Positions 21,764 to 32,760 of a DNA stretch of 34,686 bases are shown here, piece by piece. The translations under genes were made by a program, and so were the position numbers. The notes beneath the pieces were generated by a model, which worked only from the letters and a program-made list of their open reading frames with translations, searched no databases and was not told where the DNA came from. Source of the stretch: Dimargaris cristalligena (lineage: Eukaryota > Kickxellomycota > Dimargaritomycetes > Dimargaritales > Dimargaritaceae); assembly GCA_027576995.1 (NCBI GenBank), contig JANBQC010000284.1:1-34686 (forward strand), read 5' to 3'. How positions within the stretch are numbered: position 1 is the first letter of the stretch; every line of letters begins with the position of its first letter.

Positions 21764-24014
21764 TCACCATGACCGGAAGGTCTGTACAAATTCGGAGGGT
21801 AAAAATCCACCCTGATGGCCTTCATAAACCACCTGGACTGATCGGGTAGAGGACTGGAATTTAATGGTATACGAGGTATTGGGGTCATCTTCGGTAATGA
21901 CCTGACCAAGCCAGGTAAGAAATTGGTCCGCAAATCTCAAACAGACGGTCGGATCCTAAGTAACCCACGATGAATAGGGGAGATAGGGTTAATAAACGTG
22001 CAAATAAAAACACCGATCCATTGGAGAGAGAGGGAGAGGGACGGCACGTTGTAGGTATGTGGTGGTGACATAGGTGCAAGGCCACATGAAGGTAGTATGG
22101 CCAACTACCCTTACAGAGGCGGATGAATATGGAGGTTTCTAATTAGATAGGCTTACCCAGAGTTGCTGCTGTCGAACCATCCGGGGGATTTCCAAAGTTT
22201 TTAAATAGCATAATTCCCGAAGGCGGTTATTGTGGTCCCGGAATCCGACTACGACTTTGGGAATTCCGGCTAAGAAGGATTGAATGTAGAATTTGAGCAA
22301 CTTATTACTAGAGGGGGGAAGTGGGTGGGGTGATCAAAATAATCAAATAGCAATATTATCATATATTGTTGTTAGCTGAATATAAGTGTCGCGGGTCTTG
22401 TGACCGGGCTGTTTAGCATGTAATGGGCTAATGATGGGCGGGTATACCAAAATTATTTCCACAACAAATGGGTATGATTATGTATAGAGAAGCCCCGCAG
22501 TTCAGTTGATTTCGGCATATCCCCCTTGTCATACCCGAAAGATTGGGGTGTATAGGGAGCCCATCCATATGGGCAACAGTCGTATTCATCTATTGTGAAA
22601 GGAGTTCTACTTACGCTTCGAAATTATGGCGCTGCCGATCGTTATTAATCACGGCACTGGTTTTGAGTTCCATATAGCGACCAACCCGTCCTTCTTTGTG
22701 TCGGCCATCTGATTATGGTGAGGGGAATTGTCGTGAGCCAAATAATAACATTTCAGTATTTAGTCGTTTGATGGCGATCCCCACAGCAAGATCACATACA
22801 GTGGAATATACCCATCTCTCAGAAATTTCGGGCCTTTCTCTTAAGCTGCCCCTCCCACTTCCCCTTTGCGCTATTACAACACCAGCTGCGCCATATATAT
22901 ATATGTATGTAACATTTGATATACTTACGCGATACGCAATCCACTTCGGCGCCCATGATAATCGAGTGGTTTCCCAGTTTAGTTTGGAAGATGCAGTTGA
23001 ATTCGGCCATATTATTAGTATCTTGGTCATGCCGTTCCCGCAGGATGGGGTCGTTTGGGCCCCGAATCTGGTCGGGTTCGACGGGTACGGTGGATACCGT
23101 CTCAAACCGGTAGCCCGAGTAGGACAGGAGGCGGTGGTGGTGGTTCATGTCCTGCTGCTGGCGGAGGCGGGCGGGGGTCAGGTGGTCCTCCAAGTAGACG
23201 GTGCCATTAAACCGGGTAGCGCCGAGTTCCCAGTCCTCTCGGGTGTTATAGGGAAGGTACATGATGCGGGTCATAATGCCACGAAAGGTCACCTAGAGTT
23301 CGGATGGAGCAGGTGTGACGGGTCGGCCAGAGGGATGGGTAGGAGGGGGGGGTCATTAATGGTTAGGTTGATTAGAGCCTTGCTTAGGAGAGAGGGGCCC
23401 CGTGACTGGGGGGGTGAGACGGCTGATTACGGATTGAGTGGCTAACTAGCTAGTGCTACCCGTTCGGGGTGAGTGGATAGCCAATACTTACAAAATCTGG
23501 GCGACTGGGAAGTTGTTGTAAATTGGTCTGTCGAGCATGGACCAGACCGGCCAGTAGGTGGTCCAGGTGTTCGTTGATGGACATATCGCGGGCCTTGAAG
23601 GTCTCATATCGTTTGGTTAAATCGGTGCCCATATCAGCAGGATAATAGCAGTTCTATATTGCCAAAAATAAAATAAAGAGATGGGGTGCCAGGCAGGGGC
23701 AGCCATATGGGCCAACCGAGACCACCAGGGGCGTCAGAGTGGGGGGACGTCAGACGAGGTAAGGTACCAATCACCTCTATCTTGCATAAAGGGTGCACAC
23801 TTTTGGGTATAAGGGAACCAATACACAGGCCACTAGGGAGGGCCAGGCGATGGTCCGTTTGAGCTACACCTACCAATGCGCGATCGTCAAAGTGCATGTC
23901 CCGGTTGTCGTCCAGACTAAAGGACATGATTTCGGTGGGTTGGCGGAACGCGGGGCAGCGGCCCTGGTAGCGTTGTGGGGGCTCTAGGTCCAATTGGGCA
24001 ACGGGTGCGGCCAT
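21764..24014 (-). CDS. RAI1: Rai1/DXO-family decapping nuclease, six exons, 367 aa
   Basis: The family removes incomplete 5' caps from RNA and, as Rai1, partners and stabilises the nuclear 5'-3' exonuclease Rat1. Exons are 24014-23874, 23653-23492, 23292-22929, 22708-22615, 22307-22157 and 21955-21764. All five introns (199-307 nt) are GT/AG, and phases 0, 0, 1, 2 and 0 agree across each junction. Exon 1 starts MAAPVAQLDLEPP in the context GTCACCATGGC. Catalytic motifs are visible: NGTVYLEDH (E136), GAEVDC (E217, D219) and YMELKTS (E235, K237), with spacing like human DXO. RHRL-type HRLLSYSGYRFE, FYIQSFLAGIPKVVVGFRD and the closing LPSEFVQTFRSW are also family hallmarks. A TA repeat lies in intron 3. 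It shares a 531-bp divergent promoter region with the phosphatase gene. Whether it acts as Rai1 or as a DXO-type quality-control enzyme cannot be told from sequence. Confidence 0.92.
22893..22904. repeat. Short TA tract in Rai1-like intron 3
   Basis: Six AT units about 25 nt inside the donor end of intron 3. Confidence 0.75.
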
Positions 24015-24545
24015 GGTGACGGGTCGTTGGGTGGTCAAGGAACGCAGGGTTGGGTCGTGAGACAAAGGAGGAGGTTGCGGTGCAGCTGGAATGGCCCAGA
24101 GATTCAATGAGGAAAGCGGAGTAGAGTAGAGTATATAGCGGAGGTCTCTTCGTCGGTTGTGTAGTATAGGCAACCCCCCACAAACCTAAAACTGGGCTAT
24201 TTCTCGGCCAGGGCTGCACCAATGGGAAGCGAGACTGTGGTATTATTGTAAGATTAGACAGCATCAGCATTTGGGTATGATGTCTGTCTCCTCCCCGTTC
24301 CGCCTAAATATATGCGCTGCCATTTTCCGGGTGATACGGCGACTCCTTATAGTACTCCCTCCTTTTGTATTTCCGTTGCCTTTGTTATTATTATACCAAC
24401 GGACCTGCCCATTTCCTTCTTTGCCCCTTTCTAAGTTCCCCCCATCCCCCCACCGCGGCTTCGGCCGTTTTTGTCCGCAACTTCGACTCATTTTCTACCT
24501 GTTTCGTCCTTAGTATAGCGTATTCGCATAAATATACCCGTCGCC
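24015..24545. other. Divergent promoter region (Rai1-like / PhoD-like)
   Basis: 531 bp between two divergent start codons. The right half is strongly pyrimidine-rich (CCTTTC and CCCC runs near 24400-24450), as in leaders of fungal genes. No specific site can be named. Confidence 0.5.
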
Positions 24546-27282
24546 ATGGCTTCCACACTCGAGGTCTTGTATATCGTAGTCTCCGTGCTTAACCTGGTCG
24601 TTTCCCACTTTTTCTTGCGTTGGTAAGTAACTCATTGCCTAAGTGTACTCACTCACCTTTCTCCTAAAAAATCAAAGAACCACTGGCCCACACTCCGCTC
24701 GCCCCTTTTCAATATGGGGAGGGGGTTCCCCTATTAGGTCTGCCCCCTTCCTATCAATCTTAGGCCTCTTTGGTCTTATCCACTGAATAAACACTGGGCA
24801 ATTCTCAAACTAAATACACCTACCCCCTGGAGTTCGCTACAAGAATCGGCCCTGCCTAGCAAAGACTAACCTCCCCTCAAATTATATATATATATATATA
24901 TACTTTCCCATTCGCAGGGTTCCGGGGCGACCGGCCATTTACATTATCGGAGCATGCGTCACAGTGCTGCTTCTCATCCAGCTCCGGATATACTGGCTAC
25001 TCTGGCGCTTGCGTGGGGCCCAACCCGTTGTTCCCCAGCGCCCTAAATACTACCGATCGTCTAAGCGTAAAGATAAGGCCCAAGGCCAATCATCAGCCGT
25101 AGCCTCCACCCCGGCTTCCTCGGCTCGCCAGCGTACGGGCAACTCCGCCGTCGCCGCTGCGGCTAACCCCTCCTCAGACACACCGGCCGACGGTCCCACG
25201 GCGACCATTTCTCCGTTTAGCCAAGTGGCTTTCCGTTCCCCACGCATGCGGGCCGTAAAATCGATCCTCAGTCTTCTGAACATCGTGGCCTGCTCTTTCG
25301 TGTTTGATTTTGCGTTTGTGCCGTACCTGTTCCAGCCCGCCCATGATCTGGCCTTTATGCGGGTGGGGGCCCTAACCCCCCAGGGCGCCAAGGTTCTGGT
25401 CCGCGACCCCGAAGCTTCGTCGGTGCAGTTATGGACTACCCCACTGGCCATCAAAGACCCGGTTAGTCGTGATGCCATTATGGATCGCATCCTCCACCCG
25501 GCGGAGACCGTCTCCAGTGACACCCAGGCCTCGGAGGGAGTCCCATGGACCTATGCCCTGGAGTTGAACTTCCCGGCTAACCAGGATTTTGTCCAGGTGG
25601 CCGAGTTCACCACCCTGGAACCCAGTACTTACTACGCCGTCAAGGGGGTCCGCCGATTCGCTAATGCCACCGAGACGGAAATCAACCGCGTGGTTTTCCG
25701 CACCGCCCCCGTACGCCTGACCCCCGCCCAAGCGGCCTCGTCGTTGACTTCCCCCGGGGTTCGCTTCCAATTCGGCACGGGTTCCTGCATTAAACCCAAC
25801 TTCCCCTATGTACCCATGTCTACCTCCCGGCTACCCGGGCTGCGCCGCTTGAGCCGCCACCCCATTGAATTTATGCTTTTCCTGGGCGATTTCATCTACG
25901 CCGATGTGCCCTATTTCTTTGGCCCCGCCCTCGAGGACTACCGCCGCCTGTACCGCCAAGTCTACAGCGACCCCGATGCCCTCCCCTACCTGCAGAAAAT
26001 CCCCACCATCCACATTTACGACGACCACGAGATTCTGAACGACTGGGATCGACGGGACGCCTTCCCCATGTCCAACGCCCTGCGGGCCTACGAAGAATAC
26101 AACGGTTGGGCTAATCCCGATGCCCCTGGCCAGGGCAAAAACGCCGGTTCGTTGACTCGCCGCTATGCCGCTATGGTTAACCGCCTATACTCCGAAACGG
26201 TGGGCCCCCTATTTGCCAACTCGCGGGCATTGATCGCCTCCCTCTGGAATCGCCTGTCGCCCAATCCCGCCGAGGGGTCCGACCAGGGCGCCCATAATAA
26301 TGCCAGTGCCGAAGACACTTCTTCGGAAGCAATGGCCGCGATGCCCAGTGACGCACCCTCCGCCTCGTCCACCTCCCTTCCCGTCAACCAACGCCGCCCC
26401 ACTTACTTTGATTTCGAATACGGCGACGTGGCCTTTTTCGTCATGGACGCCCGGCGCTACCGGAGTCATATTCGCCAACCTGACTCGGCCAACAAAACTA
26501 TGCTAGGGGCCGAACAAAAGCAGTACCTCTTCGACTGGCTGCGGGCGGTGAACCATACCCACGCCTTTAAATTCATTGCCTCGTCCGTGCCCTTGACTAA
26601 AAACTGGGTCTGGGCCAATGGACAGACCGATACCTGGGCCGGCTATCTCACCGAGCGGTCCGAGATCCTCCGCGTGGTGGCCACCGTCCCCAATGTGATT
26701 TTCCTCACGGGTGACCGCCACGAGGCGTCGGTGACTCGCCTGGGTATACCCGAAACCGTCGAACACTACCGGAGTTTGGCCCGGCGGGTCCACCAGGAAA
26801 TCACCGACGATTATCTGGGTCACGATGACGCCGATGAATCAGGGGAGGATATACTCGACCAACTCAACGAAGAAGGAGGCGACGAAGCTGATGACCACGA
26901 CCCGCATAGCCGTTGGGCCCACACTAACGAATCGGATGGTGACGATACCCCCTCCTCCCATAACAACCCTCCCGGGCCCGTGGCTCACGCTGTGGCCCTT
27001 TACGACGAACTCAGCATCGACGACCGTCCCATTGATTTCTCGACCAGCCCGGTCAACCAATTTTACGTACCCTTGTTCGATTCGTTCAACACGACCACCG
27101 ACTTGGATGACTCCATCTTCTACCGCCGGGAGGGGAATACTAAGTTCGGTATATTTACCGTGGACACCCAATCCAACCCAGACCAACCTACCGCTACTTA
27201 CCAGCTTTACACGGAAGAGGGGGATGGGCAATACCCCATTTTCAATTTTACCGTCTATGGTAAAAAGTGGCGCAAGGGCTAA
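24546..27282 (+). CDS. Membrane-anchored PhoD-like metallophosphatase, two exons, 813 aa
   Basis: Exons are 24546-24622 and 24918-27282; the 295-nt intron has donor GTAAGT and acceptor TTCGCAG and joins in phase 2. Three hydrophobic segments (about residues 6-25, 32-55 and 140-160) suggest anchoring in an endomembrane or the plasma membrane, with a basic, low-complexity loop between the second and third. The PhoD-like domain follows: FGTGSCIKPN, GDFIYAD (349-355), DDHEILNDWD (394-403) and TGDRHE (623-628) supply metal ligands of this phosphodiesterase/alkaline phosphatase family. Two low-complexity insertions stand out: an Ala/Ser-rich loop near 480-520 and a strongly acidic loop (Asp/Glu-rich, with His) near 655-705, just after the last metal motif. 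The substrate is unknown. Start ATG at 24546 has context CGCCATGGC. The gene ends only about 40 bp before the dehydrogenase duplication begins. Confidence 0.87.
24883..24902. repeat. TA microsatellite next to a splice acceptor
   Basis: About ten TA units ending 15 nt before the TTCGCAG acceptor of the phosphatase gene, so the polypyrimidine tract is reduced to the short stretch between them. Confidence 0.85.
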
Positions 27283-27796
27283 CTAAACCTCAATCTGGCG
27301 TGTGCACGTGAGGTTGGAAGGAGCGTAATTGACGCATACCGCCCGAATATCCCCCCCTCCCCAAGAGAGCCATTCTCATTTTTTTTAACATTTTCATTTT
27401 ACATATACACCTGATATATATTTGTTACGGTTCCATCGCCATTGCCACATATACCCCCTTGTCAATGAGTATTATCAGCCATTTTTAATTGTCGCATAAT
27501 TATAGTATCGCTTATACCTTCTGCTTTTGGAAGTTCGTATCATTTTACCCAGTGAGTGATTAAAGTAAAGGGTAACCCAATTTGCCCTTCCATTTCAGCT
27601 CTTGGGGGTGATGTTTCAGCCACTAAGGCGTAGGCTGCTTTAAGAAGTATCACCGAAATACTGGAAAGAGATGTTTATTCGAATGTAGTGTTTACCCAAG
27701 TAGGGGCTTGGTTGGTAATGATGTTTACGCTGAAATTCCGTAAACACCATCCGTGGACGGGGGGCGGCACCAACTGAGAGCACAGAAGCGAATCGG
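27283..27796. other. Convergent intergenic region (PhoD-like / dehydrogenase)
   Basis: About 510 bp between the phosphatase stop and the dehydrogenase stop. From about 27321 on it aligns with 31118 onward, so it is the 3' flank of the duplicated unit. It includes about 90 bp (27385-27490) that the second copy lacks. Confidence 0.6.
27722..27746. repeat. Conserved 3' hairpin, copy A
   Basis: TGTTTACG (27722-27729) and CGTAAACA (27739-27746) form an 8-bp inverted repeat with a 9-nt loop, about 50 bp past the dehydrogenase stop. The same stem and the following CCATCCGTGGAC are preserved in the second copy, while sequence around them has drifted. GTAAACA is also the forkhead-factor core, so a DNA-level role is an alternative to a 3' UTR structure. 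Confidence 0.6.
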
Positions 27797-29106
27797 CTAG
27801 TTCGACAACACCACGCGGTAGCGGGCCTTGCCCTCGCGCGCACGCCGCAATCCTTCGTTACAGTCCTTCATATCCAGACGTTCCATCATGGGATGAATAT
27901 CGTGTTGGGCCGCGAATTCCAGCGTCCGCTGGATATCGCTCATATTGCCCACCAGCGACGTATTGATTTGAATATCCTTCATAATGAGGGGTGGGGCATT
28001 CAGGGTAATGGGTACTTCCGGAGCGGCCACCAGCACGATTTTACCGTGCAACGCCACGAAAGACGCCAACTGATTCCAGTCCAAGTGGGGCGAGTTGCTG
28101 GCCACGAGCATAAAATCGATGGAATCAGCGGCGGCCTGGACTTGGTCCGCATCATTGATGTTGACGACGTGGTGGGCACCGAGACGGGTACATTCGTCCC
28201 GTTTGCTGTCTTTGGTGGTAAACGCCGTCACGTCGGCGCCCAGGGCCCGCGCGAATTGGAGGGCTAGGTGACCTAGGCCGCCGATACCAATCACGCCGAC
28301 TCGGTCACCCGCTTGCACATGGAAACGGACCATGGGGGCGAAGACGGTCACACCGGCACATACTAAAGGAGCCGCTTCGGCGGGATCCAGCTGCGGGGGA
28401 ACGCGGATGGCGTGTTTGGCTTGGACTCGGACGGAACTAAAGAGAGAGAAGAGGGAGTGGGGGAATGGAGAGGTATATCGTTTATGGGGTGTAATAATGT
28501 AGTAAAGTGGGTGGTGGTGGCGGACATTATTATCATGGTTAGGCACATCTGTAATTGCTTATTACTTGCGTTTAATTATAATCCACGTTCCAGTGTTTTT
28601 TAGAAAGGCTACATATATATATATATATGTGTGTGGTTGGGGATCAAAAACGTGTATGATAAAAATAGATAGATTGCTTACCTGGCGAAACCGCCCCGGG
28701 TGGGCGAACCGTCGCTGTACTGGCCTCCGGCAGTCAAGACCGATTGGGGACAATAAGCGTCCCGGCCTTTAATACAACTGTCACAATCCCCATTTTCACA
28801 GGTTGCGCAAATGTAGCCCACACAGACGGTGTCCCCTTTATGCAAATCATGGGCGTGGGCGCCCAGGTCAGTAACGCGTCCGACAATTTCATGGCCCACC
28901 ACCAAGGGGTACTGGGTGATGCCAAAAGCATTGTCAATCTGACTGATGTCAGTGCCGCAGACCCCGCAGTGGTCAATGGCAATTTCAACGTCATGGGGAC
29001 CGAGGGGACGGGGAGTGTAGGCATAGGGTTGGAGTTTGGCCCCCTTGGCCATGCAGGCCTGGCAGTCGATGGGACGGGTTTCTTTGCTGGGTTGAGCGGA
29101 CGGCAT
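27797..29106 (-). CDS. Zinc-dependent alcohol dehydrogenase, cinnamyl-type MDR family, 354 aa
   Basis: Interconverts alcohols and aldehydes with NAD(P)(H); MDR enzymes of the CAD/YahK group usually prefer NADPH and broad aldehydes. Exons are 29106-28682 and 28436-27797; the 245-nt intron has donor GTAAGC and acceptor TTTAG, joins in phase 2 and holds a TA repeat. Catalytic zinc ligands are C47 (HCGVCGTD), H72-E73 (VVGHEIVG) and C168 (VCAGVTV). A structural-zinc cysteine cluster follows DTVCVGY (CATCENGDCDSC, then DAYC). The nucleotide-binding motif is VIGIGGLGHLA (190-200). The first ATG gives MPSAQPSKETRPIDCQA, a normal start for this group. Length is typical (about 350). A second, broken copy lies 3.7 kb to the right in the same orientation. 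Confidence 0.92.
28613..28628. repeat. TA microsatellite in dehydrogenase intron
   Basis: Eight AT units followed by GTGTGTG, inside the intron of the intact copy. The pseudogene intron has no such tract, so it arose or was lost after the duplication. Confidence 0.85.
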
Positions 29107-29720
29107 TGTAGAAGAAAGGTTGGTGGTTATGGCAGAATGTGGGGGTGAGGGAACGCGACTATATAGATATTGCTACTTGGTGAGAAAATATATCAATTTA
29201 GTTTGGTTTTCGATTAGTAAAGTGTGAGTTAAGGATGGGTAGGTTAAAGGGACGCCTATTATCCGATAATAAATGGAAATAAACCCATTAATAGACGAAT
29301 CATCTATACGCCGGCTAAACCGGCGCAGCCATTGGAATGCCAAATTAATAATGGGGACCAGTAATGGGCAACCTCATATTCACAAAGATGGAATTTCTAT
29401 AGACTCGTTAACGGTTATATGTATGGATTAATGGGGGACGCGGAAGGGTGCTATGCCCAAATTCCGGCTTAGGTGGTCAGCGTGGTTGGTGGTGATGAAT
29501 TCCCACTTCGGCTAAGCAAAGTAAAACATTGGGCGGGGCGGGCAATAAATTATCCATCACAACTGAAACCATGGATTAGCTGGTTTGGTAATTGTCAGAG
29601 CGTTTCTGCTCTTATCAAGTCCAATTAAAATGTACACAATCCCTATGTTTAATATTGGCTGCATAACACCGAAGGTGATAAAGTCCGCCAGCCTATCCGA
29701 TTACATTAGCCGGTATAACC
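29107..29720. other. 5' flank of the intact dehydrogenase gene
   Basis: About 600 bp upstream of the ATG, alignable to 32761-33370. It contains the GC-rich palindrome at 29309-29325. TATATAG at about 29160 lies near -55 relative to the minus-strand ATG and could serve as a TATA-like element. Confidence 0.5.
29309..29325. promoter_or_regulatory. CGCCGG-N5-CCGGCG palindrome
   Basis: A perfect 6-bp inverted repeat around CTAAA, about 200 bp upstream of the dehydrogenase ATG. It contains CGG-N5-CCG, the layout bound by Zn2Cys6 fungal activators. The pseudogene flank does not keep it. The role is inferred. Confidence 0.35.
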
Positions 29721-31117
29721 CAATATCCGTGTATATATTTTTTAGACTTAATGACTACTAAAATCACTTTACTTGTACATTACGAACCATGTTCAATGCT
29801 TCCCACTCATTGATTTTGCGAAGTAATTACTCGGCATCTAATAAGGTCGGGGATAATTTTTAACCACTAGGAGAAAGCCCTGATTCTCTAGTTTATATAT
29901 AATAATCTATGCGTCTATAAATATATTTGATAACATGGTATAGGGGCTTTAAAATGACCTGTGCATTGATACACTTTTTCAAGTTACTAAAAAAATTGCA
30001 TTGTTATTTTCTTTGGCCTTGGATGTTAACAAAGATAAGTTTCGTATACTGCATAGTCTTTTCCTATATTTGCCATTTGCTATTCCTCCCTTTCTATTAA
30101 CTGCCCTTTTTACCCACTATAAGACCCGTCCGTAAGGCTAACAAATGGAATATCTTCCAGAACCCCAATAATAGCAATGGATGCTGGAAAATCGCAAGAG
30201 CTCTTGGTATGGGTCTTGCTATGGTATATTGCGCAACTAATAGGGTACATTCAAGCTACTCTCAGGCCATTTTATTACAAAATTGGGATATGCGGTATTA
30301 TATTAGTTAAATTATAACTAGAGGGAAGAAATGAACCGTGGATGCCTCCAAATTACTCGAAGAGATACTTGGGGTCTCTGGGTTGAAGAACCGGGGTTCT
30401 CAGTGGGAGGTTTGGATTCATCATAGGGACCTTGGGGGAAATCTACCTGGGGTAAGATATTGTGGTTTTTTACGAATTTATTTATGGAAGGGTAGAGTAA
30501 CTAAGAGATGGTCAATGATATTGTGTAAAGATTTCCAAATAGAAGCAAAGAGAATCTGCAAGGATTACAAAATAAACTAACTTGGGAATTTATGAAGATA
30601 TAAGGGCAAAATATAAGTAAACTCGAGCTATAAGACTGACTAATTTTTCCTTGAATCCGACTGGAACTCTCAGTTTAAATATTTTTAGAATTGAGTAGCG
30701 GTGGTACTAAAGAAAGGAAGAAACTGTCAATCGGTTGGTTTAGAATATTTGTTAGTAATGATAAAATCGTTTGAATGAATCGGTTGCTGATATATCTACG
30801 GCAAGCAGTAATAATAAGAGCTAGGGACAAAATATAGGTAAAGATACCAATACTATTGGATTCAACGATGATATGAATTATTACTAACCCTACTGATAGA
30901 TTGGTCGAGCGATTAATCGTTTGACCGCACCCTAACAGAACAAATATTGTAAAAGTGCTAAGTTAATAATAGGTAATGTCCGATATATCTGTTGGTTAAC
31001 AACCGTGTAAATAAACATTTATCGCTGGTTCTGATAGAAATCGAAGGGGATGAAAAAAGCCAATAGGCGAATGATTTTTATACAATTATGCACTATGTAG
31101 CACTACACATGTATGAA
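29721..31117. other. AT-rich spacer between the two duplicated units
   Basis: About 1.4 kb with high AT and many stops. Two adjoining open stretches, about 30115-30306 (no stop in one frame) and 30338-30580 (80 codons from a GTG, VDASKLLEEILGVSG...), read more like protein than their surroundings, but neither has an ATG start, splice context or recognisable family. They may be worn pieces of a mobile element. I see no terminal repeats. Confidence 0.4.
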
Positions 31118-31448
31118 AAGCGCGTAACTGACCCATGCTACCCGAATATCCCCGCCAAGGGTGCCATTCCCATTTTTATACAATTTTCACTGTCGTATAA
31201 TTATAGTATTGCTTATACCTTCTGCTTTTGAAGGTCCACATTATTTTACGCAGTGGATGATTATAGTAAAGGGTAGACCAATTTGCCCGTAATTAGGACT
31301 AGCCCTTTGACCTTTCATCTCAGCTCTTAAGTGTGATATTTCAGCCACTGAGGCGTTGGCTGCTCTAAGAAATGTCATTATAATATCGGAAAGGGGAGTT
31401 TATTCGGATACAGTATTTACCCAGGCAGAGGAGCCTGGCTGGTAATGA

Positions 31449-31473
31449 TGTTTACGCTAAACTTCCGTAAACA
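31449..31473. repeat. Conserved 3' hairpin, copy B
   Basis: TGTTTACG (31449-31456) and CGTAAACA (31466-31473): both arms are identical to copy A and the 9-nt loop differs at two or three bases. It lies about 50 bp past the pseudogene stop. Confidence 0.6.
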
Positions 31474-31523
31474 CCATCCGTGGACAGGCGGCTGCATCCA
31501 CCGGGGGTACAGCAGCGAATCGG

Positions 31524-32760
31524 TTAGTTGGACAACACCACACGGTAGCGAGCCTTGCCCTCGCGCATACGCTGTAATCCCTCGTTACAGTCCTTCATAT
31601 CTAGACGTTCGATGATAGGATGGATATCATGTTGGGCCGCGAACTCCAACGTCTGTTGGATTTCGCTTATGCTTCCCACCAACGACGTATTGATTTGAAT
31701 ATCCTTCATAATAAAAAATGACAATCTATAGCTAATGGGCACTTCGGGGGCGGCCACCACCACGATTTTACCGTGCATAGCCATAAAAGTCGCCAACTGA
31801 TTCCAATCCAGGTGGGGTGAGTTGCTAGCCACGAGCATAAAGTCGATGGAATTGGCGGCGCCCTGGACTTGGTCTGCGTCGTTGATATTGACCACACGGT
31901 GGGCGTCGAGACGGATACATTTGTCCCGTTTGCTGTCTTTGGAGGTAAACGCCGTCACATCGGCGCCCAGGGCCCGCGCGAATTGGAGGGCCGGGTGACC
32001 CAGGCCACCGATGCCAATCACCCCCACCTGGTCACCCGGCTTCACCTGGAAGCGGACCAGGGGAACATAAACGGTCACGCCAGCACACACTAAAGCGGCG
32101 GCTTCGGCGGGGTCCAGCTGCGCTGGAACACGGGTGGCGTGTTTGGCCTTGACCCGGATCGCACTAAAAAATGGAGGGGGCGTAGGAAAGTAGGCGGTGT
32201 TGGTGGACATTATTATCATGGTTAGCCATATTTGCGTAGTTTTTTCCCGCTTACTGTTAATCATAAACCGTATTCCGGTGCTTTTTTAAGAAAAAAAAAG
32301 GCAGGATAACCTGCACCCCATATATCGGGACTCGTGAAAATACTTACCTGGCGAAACCGCCCCGAGTGGGCGAGCCGTCGCTGTATTGGTGCCTGGAAGT
32401 CAGGACCATCTGGGTGCAGTAAGCGTCCCGGCCCTTACTACAGCTTTCACAGTCCCCATTTTCACAGGTTTTACAAATGTAGCCCACAGACGGTATCCCC
32501 TTTTTTCAAGTCGTGGACATCGGCCCCGAGGTCAGTAACGCGTCCGACAATTTCATGGCCCACCACCACGGGGTACTTCTGGGGGATGCCAAAAGCGTTG
32601 TCAGTGCCGCAAATGGCGCAATGGCCAATGGCAACTTCGACGTCTTGAGGACCGAGGGGACGGGGGGTATATGTGTAGGGTTCGAGTTTGCCCCCTTGGG
32701 CCATACATGCCTGGGGCAATGGATGGGGCGGGTTTCTTAGTTGGGCTGAGCGGCTGACAT
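31524..32760 (-). pseudogene. Decayed copy of the zinc alcohol dehydrogenase
   Basis: Same gene structure as the intact copy: exon 1 about 32760-32348, intron 32164-32347 (GTAAGT/AG), exon 2 32163-31524. Exon 1 is broken. The ATG at 32760 reaches a TAA at codon 8. A net 2-nt gain follows near codon 16. A 15-nt loss removes ISQID after CGTD near 32602, and a 3-nt gain lies near it. A 2-nt loss near 32485, just after DTVC, gives an early stop (reads GLHL then stop). These changes sum to the observed 12-nt difference in exon length (413 against 425). Exon 2 has exactly the same length (640 nt) and stays open, but about 40 of some 212 residues differ, including Gly-His-Leu to Gly-His-Pro in the nucleotide-binding loop and a scrambled seven-residue block (ITLNAPPL to ISYRLSFF). 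No full-length enzyme can be made. Confidence 0.88.

Larger units (their letters stand above)
27321..29720. repeat. Direct duplication, copy A (with intact dehydrogenase)
   Basis: Aligns by eye with 31118-33370 in the same orientation, through the 3' flank, both exons and about 600 bp of 5' flank. Matching anchors include GCTTATACCTTCTGCTTTTG, the hairpin at 27722, the coding exons, and AAGTAAAACATTGGGC upstream of the gene. The edges are approximate because similarity fades at both ends. Confidence 0.8.
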
